This document shows positions 37,081 to 44,953 of a stretch of DNA of 64,000 nucleotides, one piece after another (positions within the stretch are counted from its first letter, which is position 1; the number at the start of each line of letters is the position of its first letter). The DNA comes from Ochrobactrum sp. Marseille-Q0166 (lineage in GTDB: Bacteria > Pseudomonadota > Alphaproteobacteria > Rhizobiales > Rhizobiaceae), in contig NZ_JACJUO010000001.1 of assembly GCF_014397025.1 (NCBI RefSeq), positions 1,908,501 to 1,972,500 on the forward strand, written 5' to 3'. Below the pieces are notes generated by a model, which made no database searches, was not told where the DNA came from, and saw nothing but the letters and a program-made list of their open reading frames with translations. The position numbers were made by a program, and so were the translations under genes.

Positions 37081-37173
37081 ATGTCTCCACATAAAATTAG
37101 CTCACTTATCTTGTGTTTGTGTAATTATTTAATTATGTCTGTTTCCCATAAAAAATATGGGGGCATACTATGA
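37081..37173 (+). CDS. Putative 30-aa leader peptide coupled to the integrase
   Basis: ATG 37081 has AGAGGA seven nt upstream. The 30-residue frame (start MSPHKISSLILCLCNYLIM) has a hydrophobic middle. Its TGA overlaps the integrase ATG (ATGA at 37170-37173), which would couple translation. Very short, so it could be chance. Confidence 0.35.
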   Translation: MSPHKISSLILCLCNYLIMSVSHKKYGGIL

Positions 37174-38096
37174 TCGTCGTTGGGGGAGCGAAGGTCGATA
37201 GTGGTGATGTTTACGCGCCAATAATCGATTATAATCTCGAATATACATCCAGCAGAAGCCAGAAACATCGAATTGTCGAAAGATTCACACTGGCCGAATT
37301 GGCGGGTAAGTATATTAATATACTCTGGGATGATGGTTCGCACAAGTATAATGTGAAGTCTTTTCTCGGTGAGATCGATGAAATCTTGAAAGGCATACGT
37401 TTTTCTGGATTTGATCAGGAAATGCTCGACTCTGTCATTGGTACGCTTCGCGAGCGCGGTAACAGCAATGCAACCATCAATCGTAAGATGGCTGCATTAA
37501 GCAAGCTGCTGCGAAAGGCGCACAAAATGGGGGACATATACAATCTGCCGGAATTTATCCGACAGAAAGAACGAGCAGGACGCATTCGCTTCCTAGAATA
37601 CGAAGAAGAGAAACGCCTATTCGCTGCAATTAAAACACGCTGTGTGGATAGCTATCGCCTTTCAGTGTTCCTAGTCGACACGGGTTGTCGTCTTGGAGAA
37701 GCTATCGGCTTGACTTGGAATGACATTCAAGAACATCGGACGACCTTTTGGTTAACCAAATCAAATAGAAGCCGTACAGTCCCTCTTACAAAACGAGCGA
37801 AAAAGGCGACCGACATAGCGCATGAGCGGCTGAAGGGCCCCTTTTCTATGCTCAATCAGGTTCGCTTCCGCCAGATTTGGAATGAAGCCAAACTTGAAGT
37901 GGGGCTTGGCACGGATGACCAGGTTGTCCCGCATATTCTGCGTCATACATGTGCGTCGCGTCTGGTGCGCGGCGGAATCGATATAAGACGCGTTCAAATG
38001 TGGCTGGGTCACCAAACTTTGCAGATGACTATGCGTTACGCTCATCTTGCGACACATGATCTAGATTCCTGCGTGAAGGTGCTCGAAATTCGCTGA
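37170..38096 (+). CDS. Tyrosine recombinase/integrase
   Basis: 308 residues with a complete catalytic set: R174 (TGCRLGEAIGL), K197 (LTKSNRSRTVPL), H255 and R258 (PHILRHTCASRL), H281 (WLGHQT) and nucleophile Y290 (MRYAHL). The N-terminal core-binding domain is recognisable but short (RERGNSNATINRKMAALSKLL). It resembles XerC/D-like or small phage integrases. It lies 1.6 kb from tRNA-Ser with no other mobile genes or excisionase, so it looks like a retained solitary recombinase. No second copy of the tRNA 3' end (attR) was seen in the window. Confidence 0.88.
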   Translation: MIVVGGAKVDSGDVYAPIIDYNLEYTSSRSQKHRIVERFTLAELAGKYINILWDDGSHKYNVKSFLGEIDEILKGIRFSGFDQEMLDSVIGTLRERGNSNATINRKMAALSKLLRKAHKMGDIYNLPEFIRQKERAGRIRFLEYEEEKRLFAAIKTRCVDSYRLSVFLVDTGCRLGEAIGLTWNDIQEHRTTFWLTKSNRSRTVPLTKRAKKATDIAHERLKGPFSMLNQVRFRQIWNEAKLEVGLGTDDQVVPHILRHTCASRLVRGGIDIRRVQMWLGHQTLQMTMRYAHLATHDLDSCVKVLEIR

Positions 38097-38473
38097 TGGA
38101 AAGCGCCTCAATGCGACTGTCGCGCCTTGCATTATGCGCTATGCGCACATCCTAAGGTTGAATTCAACTTTCGCGATCTCAGTCGTATCATAACAACAGA
38201 ACACAGCCGGGTTCTTGCTATCCGCAACCGGCCAAAGTGCGAGTGAAATCGTAGTAGATATTTGAATGTAATGGCTTTCACTGCATTCAAATATGTCTGG
38301 CGTATAAATAGTAATATGCGACGTATTATTGGCCAGTGGCCCGTCGAAACTAGCGCAAATCGCTATGTCTACACTATTTTTTATCCGATTTGGACGCACA
38401 GCTTGCCGGTTGATCGCTTAAATGGCACAACATTGCCACTTCACCCTATCAGATCTAGTTGACCGGAAGCATA
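38097..38473. other. Intergenic region downstream of the integrase, with inverted repeats
   Basis: 377 bp without a convincing gene. It contains an exact 11-bp inverted repeat (ATATTTGAATG/CATTCAAATAT, 38258-38268 and 38284-38294, 15-bp spacer) and a smaller one, TAATA/TATTA, near 38310-38326. No T-run follows, so neither is a terminator. They may be an operator or a recombinase site. Confidence 0.45.
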
Positions 38474-39586
38474 ATGACATCGCCTCGTTTCACACCACTC
38501 GTGGAAACCCTGCCCTCCACTGTCCCATTTGTCGGCCCTGAAACACTTGAACTTCAGCGCGGAAGATCTTTCAGTGCGCGTATTGGTGCAAACGAGAGCA
38601 GTTTCGGGCCGGCACCTTCTGTCATTGAAGCGATGAAACAGGAAGCCTCCGAGGTCTGGAAATATGGTGATCCAGAAAACTATGCTTTGCGCCATGCAAT
38701 TGCAGCACATCACGGTGTAACACCCGAAAACATTATGCCAGGAGCAGGCGTGGACGCTCTCTTAGGCTTAGTCGTTCGTCAGTATGTGCAGCAGGGTGAC
38801 AAGGTAATCAATTCACTCGGCGGATACCCGACATTCAACTATCACGTTGCCGGTTTTGGCGGCACTCTGATTACGGTTCCTTACAATCAAGATAGACCAG
38901 ATCTCGATGCCCTGATTGAAAAGGCGCGACAAGAAAAACCAGCGTTGCTCTATATCGCCAACCCAGACAACCCAATGGGTACGTGGCATGAAGGCTCGGA
39001 TATTCAATCCTTCATTGAACGGATACCGGAAACCACGATGCTAATTCTCGATGAGGCCTATTGTGAAACAGGCCCTGTTTCTGCGTTTCCACCGTTTGAA
39101 CTGGATCGACCAAACATTCTTCGTATGCGCACCTTCTCAAAGGCCTACGGACTTGCTGGCATTCGCGTGGGGTACGTTGTGGGCAACAAGAATGCTATCA
39201 GCGCCTTCAATAAAGTCCGTGATCATTTTGCGGTTAACCGAATTGCACAAGCAGCCGCTATCGCCGCTCTAAAGGATCAGGATTATCTACACGACGTTGT
39301 TGGTAAAATTCATGCTGGTCGTGAGCGCATTGCAAAGATCGCTGTTAAACACGGACTGAAGCCTATTCCTTCAGCCACTAACTTCGTGACTATTGATTGT
39401 GGCAATGACGGTTCATTTGCAACCGCTATTCTCAATGGCCTCATTGAGCGAGACATCTTCGTCCGTAAGCCCGGCGCACCTGTTCTAGATCGCTGTATAC
39501 GGGTAAGCGTTGGCACTAGTGAGCAATTAGATTTGTTCGAAGAAGCATTTCCTGCTGCACTCTTCGATGCGCAAAAAGGCTTTTAA
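38474..39586 (+). CDS. PLP-dependent aminotransferase (HisC-like, class I/II)
   Basis: 370 residues from ATG 38474. PLP-binding landmarks: GAGVDALLGL, ANPDNPMGT, LILDEAYCE and RTFSKAYGLAGIRVGY with the Schiff-base Lys near residue 223. The fold is that of histidinol-phosphate/aromatic aminotransferases. Substrate is unclear; the gene does not lie with histidine or cobalamin genes. Two further genes follow on the same strand, but only the DUF423 gene (43 bp on) is likely co-transcribed. Confidence 0.88.
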   Translation: MTSPRFTPLVETLPSTVPFVGPETLELQRGRSFSARIGANESSFGPAPSVIEAMKQEASEVWKYGDPENYALRHAIAAHHGVTPENIMPGAGVDALLGLVVRQYVQQGDKVINSLGGYPTFNYHVAGFGGTLITVPYNQDRPDLDALIEKARQEKPALLYIANPDNPMGTWHEGSDIQSFIERIPETTMLILDEAYCETGPVSAFPPFELDRPNILRMRTFSKAYGLAGIRVGYVVGNKNAISAFNKVRDHFAVNRIAQAAAIAALKDQDYLHDVVGKIHAGRERIAKIAVKHGLKPIPSATNFVTIDCGNDGSFATAILNGLIERDIFVRKPGAPVLDRCIRVSVGTSEQLDLFEEAFPAALFDAQKGF

Positions 39587-39629
39587 TTAACTATCTAAAT
39601 ACGCATTTTGCATAATTGCGGAGAAAAAT

Positions 39630-40001
39630 ATGCCAAGCCAACTGATTACCAAGACACGCAATCCGGTATTTGGAACACTTGCTGGAGTTTGCGGAGCGTT
39701 GGCGATTGCCGCCTATGCGGGAGCAGCGCATGGTGGTGAAAATCACCTCAGTGCCATTGCACCACTCTTGCTTGGTCATGCCCCCGCTCTACTGGTCCTG
39801 TCATTGATTGTTCCGAATAGTCGCCTCGCAATGATTGGGGGGAGCATTCTCATTGCCGGGCTCGCACTCTTTTGCGGCGACCTTTTCATGCGTGACATGA
39901 CAGGCAACAGGCTGTTCCCAATGGCAGCCCCAACAGGCGGAAGTCTCATGATTTTGGGCTGGCTTGTGGTGGGTATCAGCAGCTGGTTCAAACGAAGCTG
40001 A
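39630..40001 (+). CDS. DUF423 small membrane protein
   Basis: 123 residues with four predicted helices (FGTLAGVCGALAIAAYAGAAHG, APALLVLSLIVPNSRLAMI, GSILIAGLALFCGDLFM, GSLMILGWLVVGISSW). The family-typical features are the early AAHG and LFCGDLF. DUF423 proteins are widespread and uncharacterised. A strong terminator follows at 40025-40057. Confidence 0.82.
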   Translation: MPSQLITKTRNPVFGTLAGVCGALAIAAYAGAAHGGENHLSAIAPLLLGHAPALLVLSLIVPNSRLAMIGGSILIAGLALFCGDLFMRDMTGNRLFPMAAPTGGSLMILGWLVVGISSWFKRS

Positions 40002-40024
40002 TATCGATTACGTATCTGACAATC

Positions 40025-40057
40025 AAAAAAAGGCCTTGCACGTTGCAAGGCCTTTTT
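40025..40057. terminator. Terminator downstream of the DUF423 gene
   Basis: Stem AAAAGGCCTTGCA/TGCAAGGCCTTTT with a 3-nt loop and T-run. The A-run on the other side also allows it to serve the converging gene at 40110. Confidence 0.85.
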
Positions 40058-40109
40058 CTCTAAAACGGTGTAAGTTCAAACCGACTTATGAGCCGTCCCA
40101 GATTTAAAT

Positions 40110-40754
40110 TTATGAATTGCCCTTCAAGCGAGCGTTGCAGAGGCTGTAATAACCGCCGCCCTTCTGCACCCACTTGAGCCCCCCAAGAGCATTCGCATCT
40201 TTCGCAGCGTGGTACTGTTCAAGGCAGGTGTGCATACGAGCCTTACCTGGCGACTCACTGGAGAATTTGGCAGATACAGCGGATGGAAATTTCACTCCCT
40301 TCGGCGCGGCCGTGGTTGGGGCGGCAGGCTCCGAATTACCGTCGGTACTCAGCGCAACTGCATCGGCGCCCGGTCCACATTCAGCTTTACGGAAATCATT
40401 CCATTTTGCGCCACCATCGGTACCCGCATCTTTGGCGGCCTGATATTTCGCACTGCACTGCTTCATCGTCAAACCCTTGGCGCTATCATCATTCGATGCA
40501 GCGGCCTTCTTTGCTGGCGCAGCAGCTTTCGTTGCGGGAGCGGCAACCGGGGCAGCGGCAGCATCATCGCCACACTGAGTCTTGCGGAAGTCGTTCCACT
40601 TGACATCGCCAAGTGTCCCTGCGTCTTTTGCCGCTTGATACTTTGTGCTGCATTCCTTCATCGTCAGCGCATTTGCCGGTGATGAAAAGGCAAAAGCAGA
40701 TGCACCCAAGATAATGGCAGTGCCTGCCATGGCTGTGATGGTACGAATAGACAT
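40110..40754 (-). CDS. Secreted protein with three C-x-x-K-Y-x-A-A-K repeats
   Basis: 214 residues. The signal peptide ends near SSPANA (about 29). Three related units follow: residues 32-61 (MKECSTKYQAAKDAG...WNDFRKTQC), 97-126 (MKQCSAKYQAAKDAG...WNDFRKAEC) and a diverged third at 174-206 (MHTCLEQYHAAKDAN...YYSLC). Each starts and ends with Cys, so each may form one disulfide-closed helical hairpin. Ala/Pro/Lys-rich linkers join them. Similar single- or multi-unit proteins occur in Rhizobiales with no known function. Monocistronic. Confidence 0.75.
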   Translation of the reverse strand: MSIRTITAMAGTAIILGASAFAFSSPANALTMKECSTKYQAAKDAGTLGDVKWNDFRKTQCGDDAAAAPVAAPATKAAAPAKKAAASNDDSAKGLTMKQCSAKYQAAKDAGTDGGAKWNDFRKAECGPGADAVALSTDGNSEPAAPTTAAPKGVKFPSAVSAKFSSESPGKARMHTCLEQYHAAKDANALGGLKWVQKGGGYYSLCNARLKGNS

Positions 40755-41083
40755 CTCGTCGCTCCCTGTCGGATACGGGCGTTAATCTGAGTTAGTTCAA
40801 ATCGCATTGCCAGCTTCTTGGTGTATGGCTTTGCGATCAATTCTGAGCAACTTTTATGCTCAAGCCTTCATAACCCTTCGAGCTTCATGGCTCATTCAAA
40901 ATTACTGTCAGCAAGTTGACTATCAATTAGTTGCTTAATATTACCTCTGCCTACAATACAAAAATTCTAACCGTCATTCTTTAGTCGTTACATAAATTTG
41001 CATGACATGAAGTAAATATACAGTATCTCCATGGTCTTGTCTCAGAATTATTGCAACACAGTTAAAATCCGGAGCTTGCCCAG
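40755..41083. other. Intergenic region, nothing recognised
   Basis: 329 bp, AT-rich. It holds the divergent promoters of the repeat protein (minus) and the P-loop kinase (plus). No gene, RNA or clear operator is seen. Confidence 0.35.
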
Positions 41084-41632
41084 ATGGTAAAAAGGATCAT
41101 GATCATTGGGGGCGCAGGTTCAGGAAAGTCCACCCTCGCCCGTTCGCTTGGCGCAATCACCGCATTACCTGTTGTTCATATCGACACCATTTATTGGCTA
41201 CCCAATTGGACAATGCGCTCGCGCGACGAAATCGGCCTTCTGAGCAATGAGATTGCGGATCGCGATGAATGGATATTTGAAGGAAATCACAGCGAAACAA
41301 TGGCGTATCGCGCATCGCGCGCCGAAATGCTTATTTTTCTGGATATCTCTACCCCGCGACGCCTTTGGCGAATCTTAAGCAGAACACTTCGGCATTATGG
41401 CAAATCCCGTCCTGATATGGCGGAGGGGTGTACCGAGCGTTTTGATTGGGAATTCCTGAAATTTGCGGCAAATTATCGGAAAAATGGACGTATTAGAGCA
41501 AAATCCTTTCTGGAAAATGCTCCTTCGCACCTGAAAAAGCATCATCTACGCAGTCCGAAAGATGTGGAACGATTTCTTGCCGAGACTCGCAACGAAATAA
41601 TCCGAAAAGATAAACGGTCAAAGTTGAGCTAA
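41084..41632 (+). CDS. P-loop NTPase, adenylate-kinase-like (FlaR/topology-modulation type)
   Basis: 182 residues. Walker A GGAGSGKST at 9-17, a HIDTIYW element after strand 2, and EWIFEGNH and LIFLDIS as in small nucleoside/shikimate-kinase-like enzymes. These are annotated as 'DNA topology modulation protein FlaR' by homology, but the biochemical role is not established. GGAG lies eight nt upstream of the ATG. Stands alone. Confidence 0.8.
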   Translation: MVKRIMIIGGAGSGKSTLARSLGAITALPVVHIDTIYWLPNWTMRSRDEIGLLSNEIADRDEWIFEGNHSETMAYRASRAEMLIFLDISTPRRLWRILSRTLRHYGKSRPDMAEGCTERFDWEFLKFAANYRKNGRIRAKSFLENAPSHLKKHHLRSPKDVERFLAETRNEIIRKDKRSKLS

Positions 41633-41848
41633 AATAAAAATGCGCCGCTCAAAATAACAATATTGCTAGCAGTGCCGTAGGGCCTTTGCGATGCTATATT
41701 TGTGAAGTCTCCCAAGACTTGGCGCTGGCGCGTGGCAAACTATCCATCGATCAGCGAGAATATGCGCACACTGAAATGACGGAACTTTGCTCCGGCCTTT
41801 TGGGTAATCTTGTCCGGATTTCCGGTTTTCGCAGCTCTGGAGTTAAAA

Positions 41849-42502
41849 GTGGCCGATATCGCAGATAGCGCCTCCCAACTTGTCGACGTGCGCAGTACAC
41901 TCGGTTTTGATCGTCATCGTCTTTATGAAGACGCAATCGCCATGCTGATTGGCACTTCATTAATTGCCTTGGGTATCACGCTTTATAGCCAAGCGACGCT
42001 TATGACGGGCAGTACGGCGGGCATCGCCCTTCTGATACACTATGCCACCGGCATTGGATTTGGCCTGCTTTATTTCGTAATCAACCTGCCATTCTACTTT
42101 TTTGCTGCAAAGCGGATGGGCTGGCCATTTACGATCAGAACATTCATTGCTGTCGCGCTTCTATCTCTCTTTGCCAAAATCATCCCTTTGTCTGTTGATT
42201 TCAGCTCAATCAACCCGCTCTTTGCAGCCCTCATGGGCGGTACACTTATGGGAATGGGCGTTCTAGCACTTTTCCGCCATCGCTCCGGGGTGGGCGGCGT
42301 CAATATTCTGGCGCTCTATTTGCAGGATGCCCATGGTATTCGGGCCGGTTGGTTCCAGCTTGCACTTGACAGTGCTATCATGTTGGGATCGCTATTTTTC
42401 ATCCCGTGGGAAAACATGCTTCTCTCCCTGGTGGGCGCGATTGCGATGAATGTGATCATAGCAATCAATCACAAACCGGGGCGTTATCTCGGGATCAGCT
42501 AA
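41849..42502 (+). CDS. YitT-family membrane protein
   Basis: 217 residues from GTG 41849 (TGGAG seven nt upstream); the frame is open 13 codons earlier. Five or six helices. MTGSTAGIALLIHYATGIGFGLLYFVINLPFYFFA and FRHRSGVGGVNILALYLQ are YitT-type. Family members lack a defined transport substrate. A terminator lies just after the stop. Confidence 0.82.
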   Translation: MADIADSASQLVDVRSTLGFDRHRLYEDAIAMLIGTSLIALGITLYSQATLMTGSTAGIALLIHYATGIGFGLLYFVINLPFYFFAAKRMGWPFTIRTFIAVALLSLFAKIIPLSVDFSSINPLFAALMGGTLMGMGVLALFRHRSGVGGVNILALYLQDAHGIRAGWFQLALDSAIMLGSLFFIPWENMLLSLVGAIAMNVIIAINHKPGRYLGIS

Positions 42503-42504
42503 AC

Positions 42505-42531
42505 AAAAGCCGCCTCATTGGGCGGCTTTTT
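42505..42531. terminator. Terminator between the YitT and Sel1-like genes
   Basis: AAAAGCCGCC/GGCGGCTTTT with a 6-nt loop and trailing T. It can serve both converging genes. Confidence 0.85.
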
Positions 42532-42550
42532 GATTTCTGCATTCGATAGG

Positions 42551-42808
42551 TCAGTGCGAAGTCATCCATTCGCGTGCGCCACGCAGTGCTGCTGCCAGCT
42601 CACTCTTGCTCATGGTGGCTGCAACCTGATTACGCATACGTTCGGCTTTCTCGTTGCCACGGATCGCCGCGATGTTGAGCCACTTATGCGCTTCCACGAC
42701 ATCAATTTCGCAATCGCGACCAATGGCGTATTTCAAACCCATCTCCAGCAGGATGCGATCCTGAGAAACTGCCTTATAATGGTGTGTACCGCTTTGAAAC
42801 TGCGTCAT
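42551..42808 (-). CDS. Sel1-like repeat protein (85 aa)
   Basis: 85 residues. One and a half Sel1-like helical hairpins: LLEMGLKYAIGRDCEIDVVEAHKWLNIAAIRGNEKAERM. The spacing of G-L-x-Y-x-x-G and A-x-K-W-L-x-x-A fits the Sel1 consensus. Such repeats mediate protein-protein contacts. It lacks a signal peptide, so it is cytoplasmic. Very similar short proteins are common in Brucellaceae to my knowledge. Partner unknown. Confidence 0.8.
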   Translation of the reverse strand: MTQFQSGTHHYKAVSQDRILLEMGLKYAIGRDCEIDVVEAHKWLNIAAIRGNEKAERMRNQVAATMSKSELAAALRGAREWMTSH

Positions 42809-43246
42809 TTTTCTTGTCCCTGTTAAATCCCGAGAACCGTCCGCTCTTTGTTTCCGTGACTGGCTTTCACCGTCCCGGAACCGTCGGATCTGTCGTTCCG
42901 TTCATGGTCTTCAAGATAAGCGACAGAGTTAAAATGCGCGTTAAACCAGATGCTTAACAACGCAACAACGAAATCCCAACAAGGAGTAAATTTGGGATTT
43001 CGTTAAACATCCAAGCTTCGTGAATTGCAGCGTTTTTCCGAAATGGCTGCTTTTTTATTCACTCCGTCTGGAAACCAGATGATAACCATGGCGTCGATTG
43101 GCTTTGTTGAGAGAGTGATTATCTACGAATTTTCCATCGCCAATTATCCCTCTTCCGCTTTGATGAAAACTCGATTACGTTTACGTTTGCGTAAGTTTTC
43201 TGCAGAGCTGCAAATTGTGAGCTTTGCGGCATTTTGGGAGGAATGC
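42809..43246. other. Intergenic region with a strong hairpin and an ACGT-type dyad
   Basis: 438 bp. An exact 13-bp inverted repeat (42967-42979 and 42992-43004, arm AACGAAATCCCAA) encloses a 12-nt loop containing AAGGAG; no T-run follows. At 43180-43195 lies TTTACGTTTGCGTAAG, 13 of 16 matching a LiuR-like palindrome. An open frame runs through 43025-43246 into the DUF2147 gene but is not protein-like. Confidence 0.4.
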
Positions 43247-43606
43247 ATGATCCGCACTTTTATTATGGGAATGACCGCTGCTGTGGCGCTGACGGCAGGT
43301 TTGGCCGCACCAGCGTTTGCTGAAGAAGCAATTGTCGGTTCCTGGAAACGTTCGAACGGTACGATTATCAGCTACGCGGCTTGCGGTGGCGGCAAATATT
43401 GCGGCACGGTGCAAACCGGCGAATATAAGGGTAAGTCGATTGGCACAATGTCTGGCAAGGATGGCAGCTACAAAGGTGAAGTCAACAAGCTAGACGAAGG
43501 CAAGACATACACAGGCAAGGCCAGTGTCAAGGGAAACACTCTTTCACTTTCGGGCTGCGTCATGGGTGGTCTGATCTGCAAGAGTGAAAGCCTTTCTCGG
43601 CAGTAA
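43247..43606 (+). CDS. DUF2147-like secreted protein
   Basis: 119 residues from ATG 43247 with GGGAGGA upstream. The signal peptide (MIRTFIMGMTAAVALTAG) ends at AFA-EEA. The mature part has IVGSWKRSNGTIISYAACGGGKYCGTV and LDEGKTYTGKASVKGNTLSLSGCV, the Gly/Asp-rich beta pattern of DUF2147, with four Cys. It is probably a small periplasmic beta-barrel. Function unknown. Confidence 0.8.
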   Translation: MIRTFIMGMTAAVALTAGLAAPAFAEEAIVGSWKRSNGTIISYAACGGGKYCGTVQTGEYKGKSIGTMSGKDGSYKGEVNKLDEGKTYTGKASVKGNTLSLSGCVMGGLICKSESLSRQ

Positions 43607-43618
43607 ACAGATAAAATA

Positions 43619-43642
43619 AAAGGCGACTTCTCAGCCGCCTTT
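43619..43642. terminator. Weak terminator after the DUF2147 gene
   Basis: Seven-base-pair stem (AAAGGCG/CGCCTTT) with a 10-nt loop and short T-run. Confidence 0.5.
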
Positions 43643-43669
43643 CTTTCAAGCATTTCTGGCCAAAACGAT

Positions 43670-44377
43670 TTAACGCGCCTTTTGGCCAAACAGTATTTTC
43701 TGCGCTTCCTTGTCATTTGCTAGGTTAGACTTTTCGCGCTCTTCCTTGCCTACCCCAAGGCCACGCTGCACGGCAGGTCGTGCATTCATGGTTTCATACC
43801 AGCGCTTGAGGTTCGGGAAATCCTCCAGTTGCTGATCGAAATTCTTGTACGCATTGATCCAGCCGATGCTGGCCATATCAGCGATAGAATATTCGCCCGC
43901 GATATAGTCTTTACCTTCAAGCTGACGATTGAGAACACCATAAAGACGGTTGACCTCATTGGTGTAGCGGTCGATGCCATATTGCACCTTTTCCGGCGCA
44001 TAATTGCGAAAGTGTCCGGCCTGACCCGACATGGGCCCAAGTCCGCCCATTTGCCACATCAGCCATTCGTCAACAATGACACGCTTGCGTTCATCGGTCG
44101 GATAAAACTTTCCGAACTTGCGCCCGAGATACTGAAGAATCGCGCCTGATTCAAAAACCGATATCGGCTCGCCACCTGGTCCTTCCGGATCAATGATAGC
44201 AGGCATACGGTTATTGGGTGCGATTTTAAGAAAGTCGGGCTGGAACTGATCACCCTTGCCAATGTTAACATATTTGACTTCGTAAGGAACACCCAGTTCC
44301 TCCAGCATGATGCTGATCTTGAAGCCATTAGGGGTAGGCCAATAGTAAAGCTCAATGGGTTTTGTCTGCTCAGCCAT
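43670..44377 (-). CDS. Glutathione S-transferase, Nu-class (YfcG/YghU-like)
   Basis: 235 residues. Thioredoxin-like N-domain IELYYWPTPNGFKISIMLEELGVPYEV with the Thr/Asn of the Nu class in place of a catalytic Ser/Tyr/Cys. RMPAIIDPEGPGGEPISVFESGAIL is the glutathione-binding cis-Pro and SES region. The C-terminal helical domain has EYSIADMASIGWI. Nu-class enzymes act as disulfide-bond reductases. Monocistronic. Confidence 0.88.
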   Translation of the reverse strand: MAEQTKPIELYYWPTPNGFKISIMLEELGVPYEVKYVNIGKGDQFQPDFLKIAPNNRMPAIIDPEGPGGEPISVFESGAILQYLGRKFGKFYPTDERKRVIVDEWLMWQMGGLGPMSGQAGHFRNYAPEKVQYGIDRYTNEVNRLYGVLNRQLEGKDYIAGEYSIADMASIGWINAYKNFDQQLEDFPNLKRWYETMNARPAVQRGLGVGKEEREKSNLANDKEAQKILFGQKAR

Positions 44378-44583
44378 GGGTATCTGTCTCCCGCTTTCTT
44401 GGCTTTGTCCAAATTTCCGATGCGCGTTAAGATAATCGCCGTGCAGCTCGGTACAAGTGCGAACCGATCAAGTTAATGAAACATCAATATTTTTGAACCC
44501 CGGATGAATGCAGCTCTCAGGAGCGGTTCAGGTGACGTCGTTAAATTCAATCATCATAGAAATATTTTGAAGCTGGGGGAATT

Positions 44584-44748
44584 ATGCTGGTTAGGCGCGT
44601 TACAATTGTTTGTCTGATGATTATGGGTCTCGCAATCATCGCCAGCCTTTTTGTTGATCGTAAATATTATGTTTATCGTGATCAACCGGTCGTCTCGCCC
44701 ATCACAGTAATGCACCTCCAGCATGCGGACGGAGACCAGTGGCTATGA
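44584..44748 (+). CDS. 54-aa membrane-anchored small protein
   Basis: ATG 44584 has GGGGGA five nt upstream. The product has one N-terminal helix (VTIVCLMIMGLAIIASLFV) then a short basic/aromatic exterior (DRKYYVYRDQPV). The stop overlaps the start of the next tiny ORF (ATGA, 44745-44748), which is translational coupling. No family recognised. Confidence 0.55.
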   Translation: MLVRRVTIVCLMIMGLAIIASLFVDRKYYVYRDQPVVSPITVMHLQHADGDQWL

Positions 44749-44912
44749 TCTCGCGTTGCCGTATTTCAGCAGCAATTGCTCTTCGTGTGCTGCTTTTCAC
44801 TGCCGTCTTCACTGGTCCCGCCGCGACCTTCGCTTACACCCAAATCGGACAGAAAGCGCATATGAGCGGCATCGGTCTGGTCCTGTATGTAGGCCTACAA
44901 CGCGCTGCATAA
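44745..44912 (+). CDS. 55-aa hydrophobic small protein coupled to the previous ORF
   Basis: Starts in the ATGA overlap and ends 42 bp before amn. The sequence begins MISRCRISAAIALRVLLFTA, looks like a signal peptide or membrane helix with an AFA-Y cut site, and ends GIGLVLYVGLQRAA. No family recognised. Position in a run leading into amn supports it; composition alone does not prove it. Confidence 0.45.
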   Translation: MISRCRISAAIALRVLLFTAVFTGPAATFAYTQIGQKAHMSGIGLVLYVGLQRAA

Positions 44913-44953
44913 ACAAGGACATGCGTGTGTCGCAGAGTTTGGTATACTGAGCC

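Noticed and set aside
38139..38462. Two overlapping short frames after the integrase
   Set aside because: Neither has a ribosome-binding site or plausible protein composition; the interval is better described by its inverted repeats.
35521..38473. Genomic island between tRNA-Ser and the integrase
   Set aside because: No direct repeat of the tRNA 3' end and no cargo genes; the porin between them belongs to the core omp2-type locus.
43025..43246. N-terminal extension of the DUF2147 protein
   Set aside because: The signal peptide and GGGAGGA site place the start at 43247; the extension is not protein-like.
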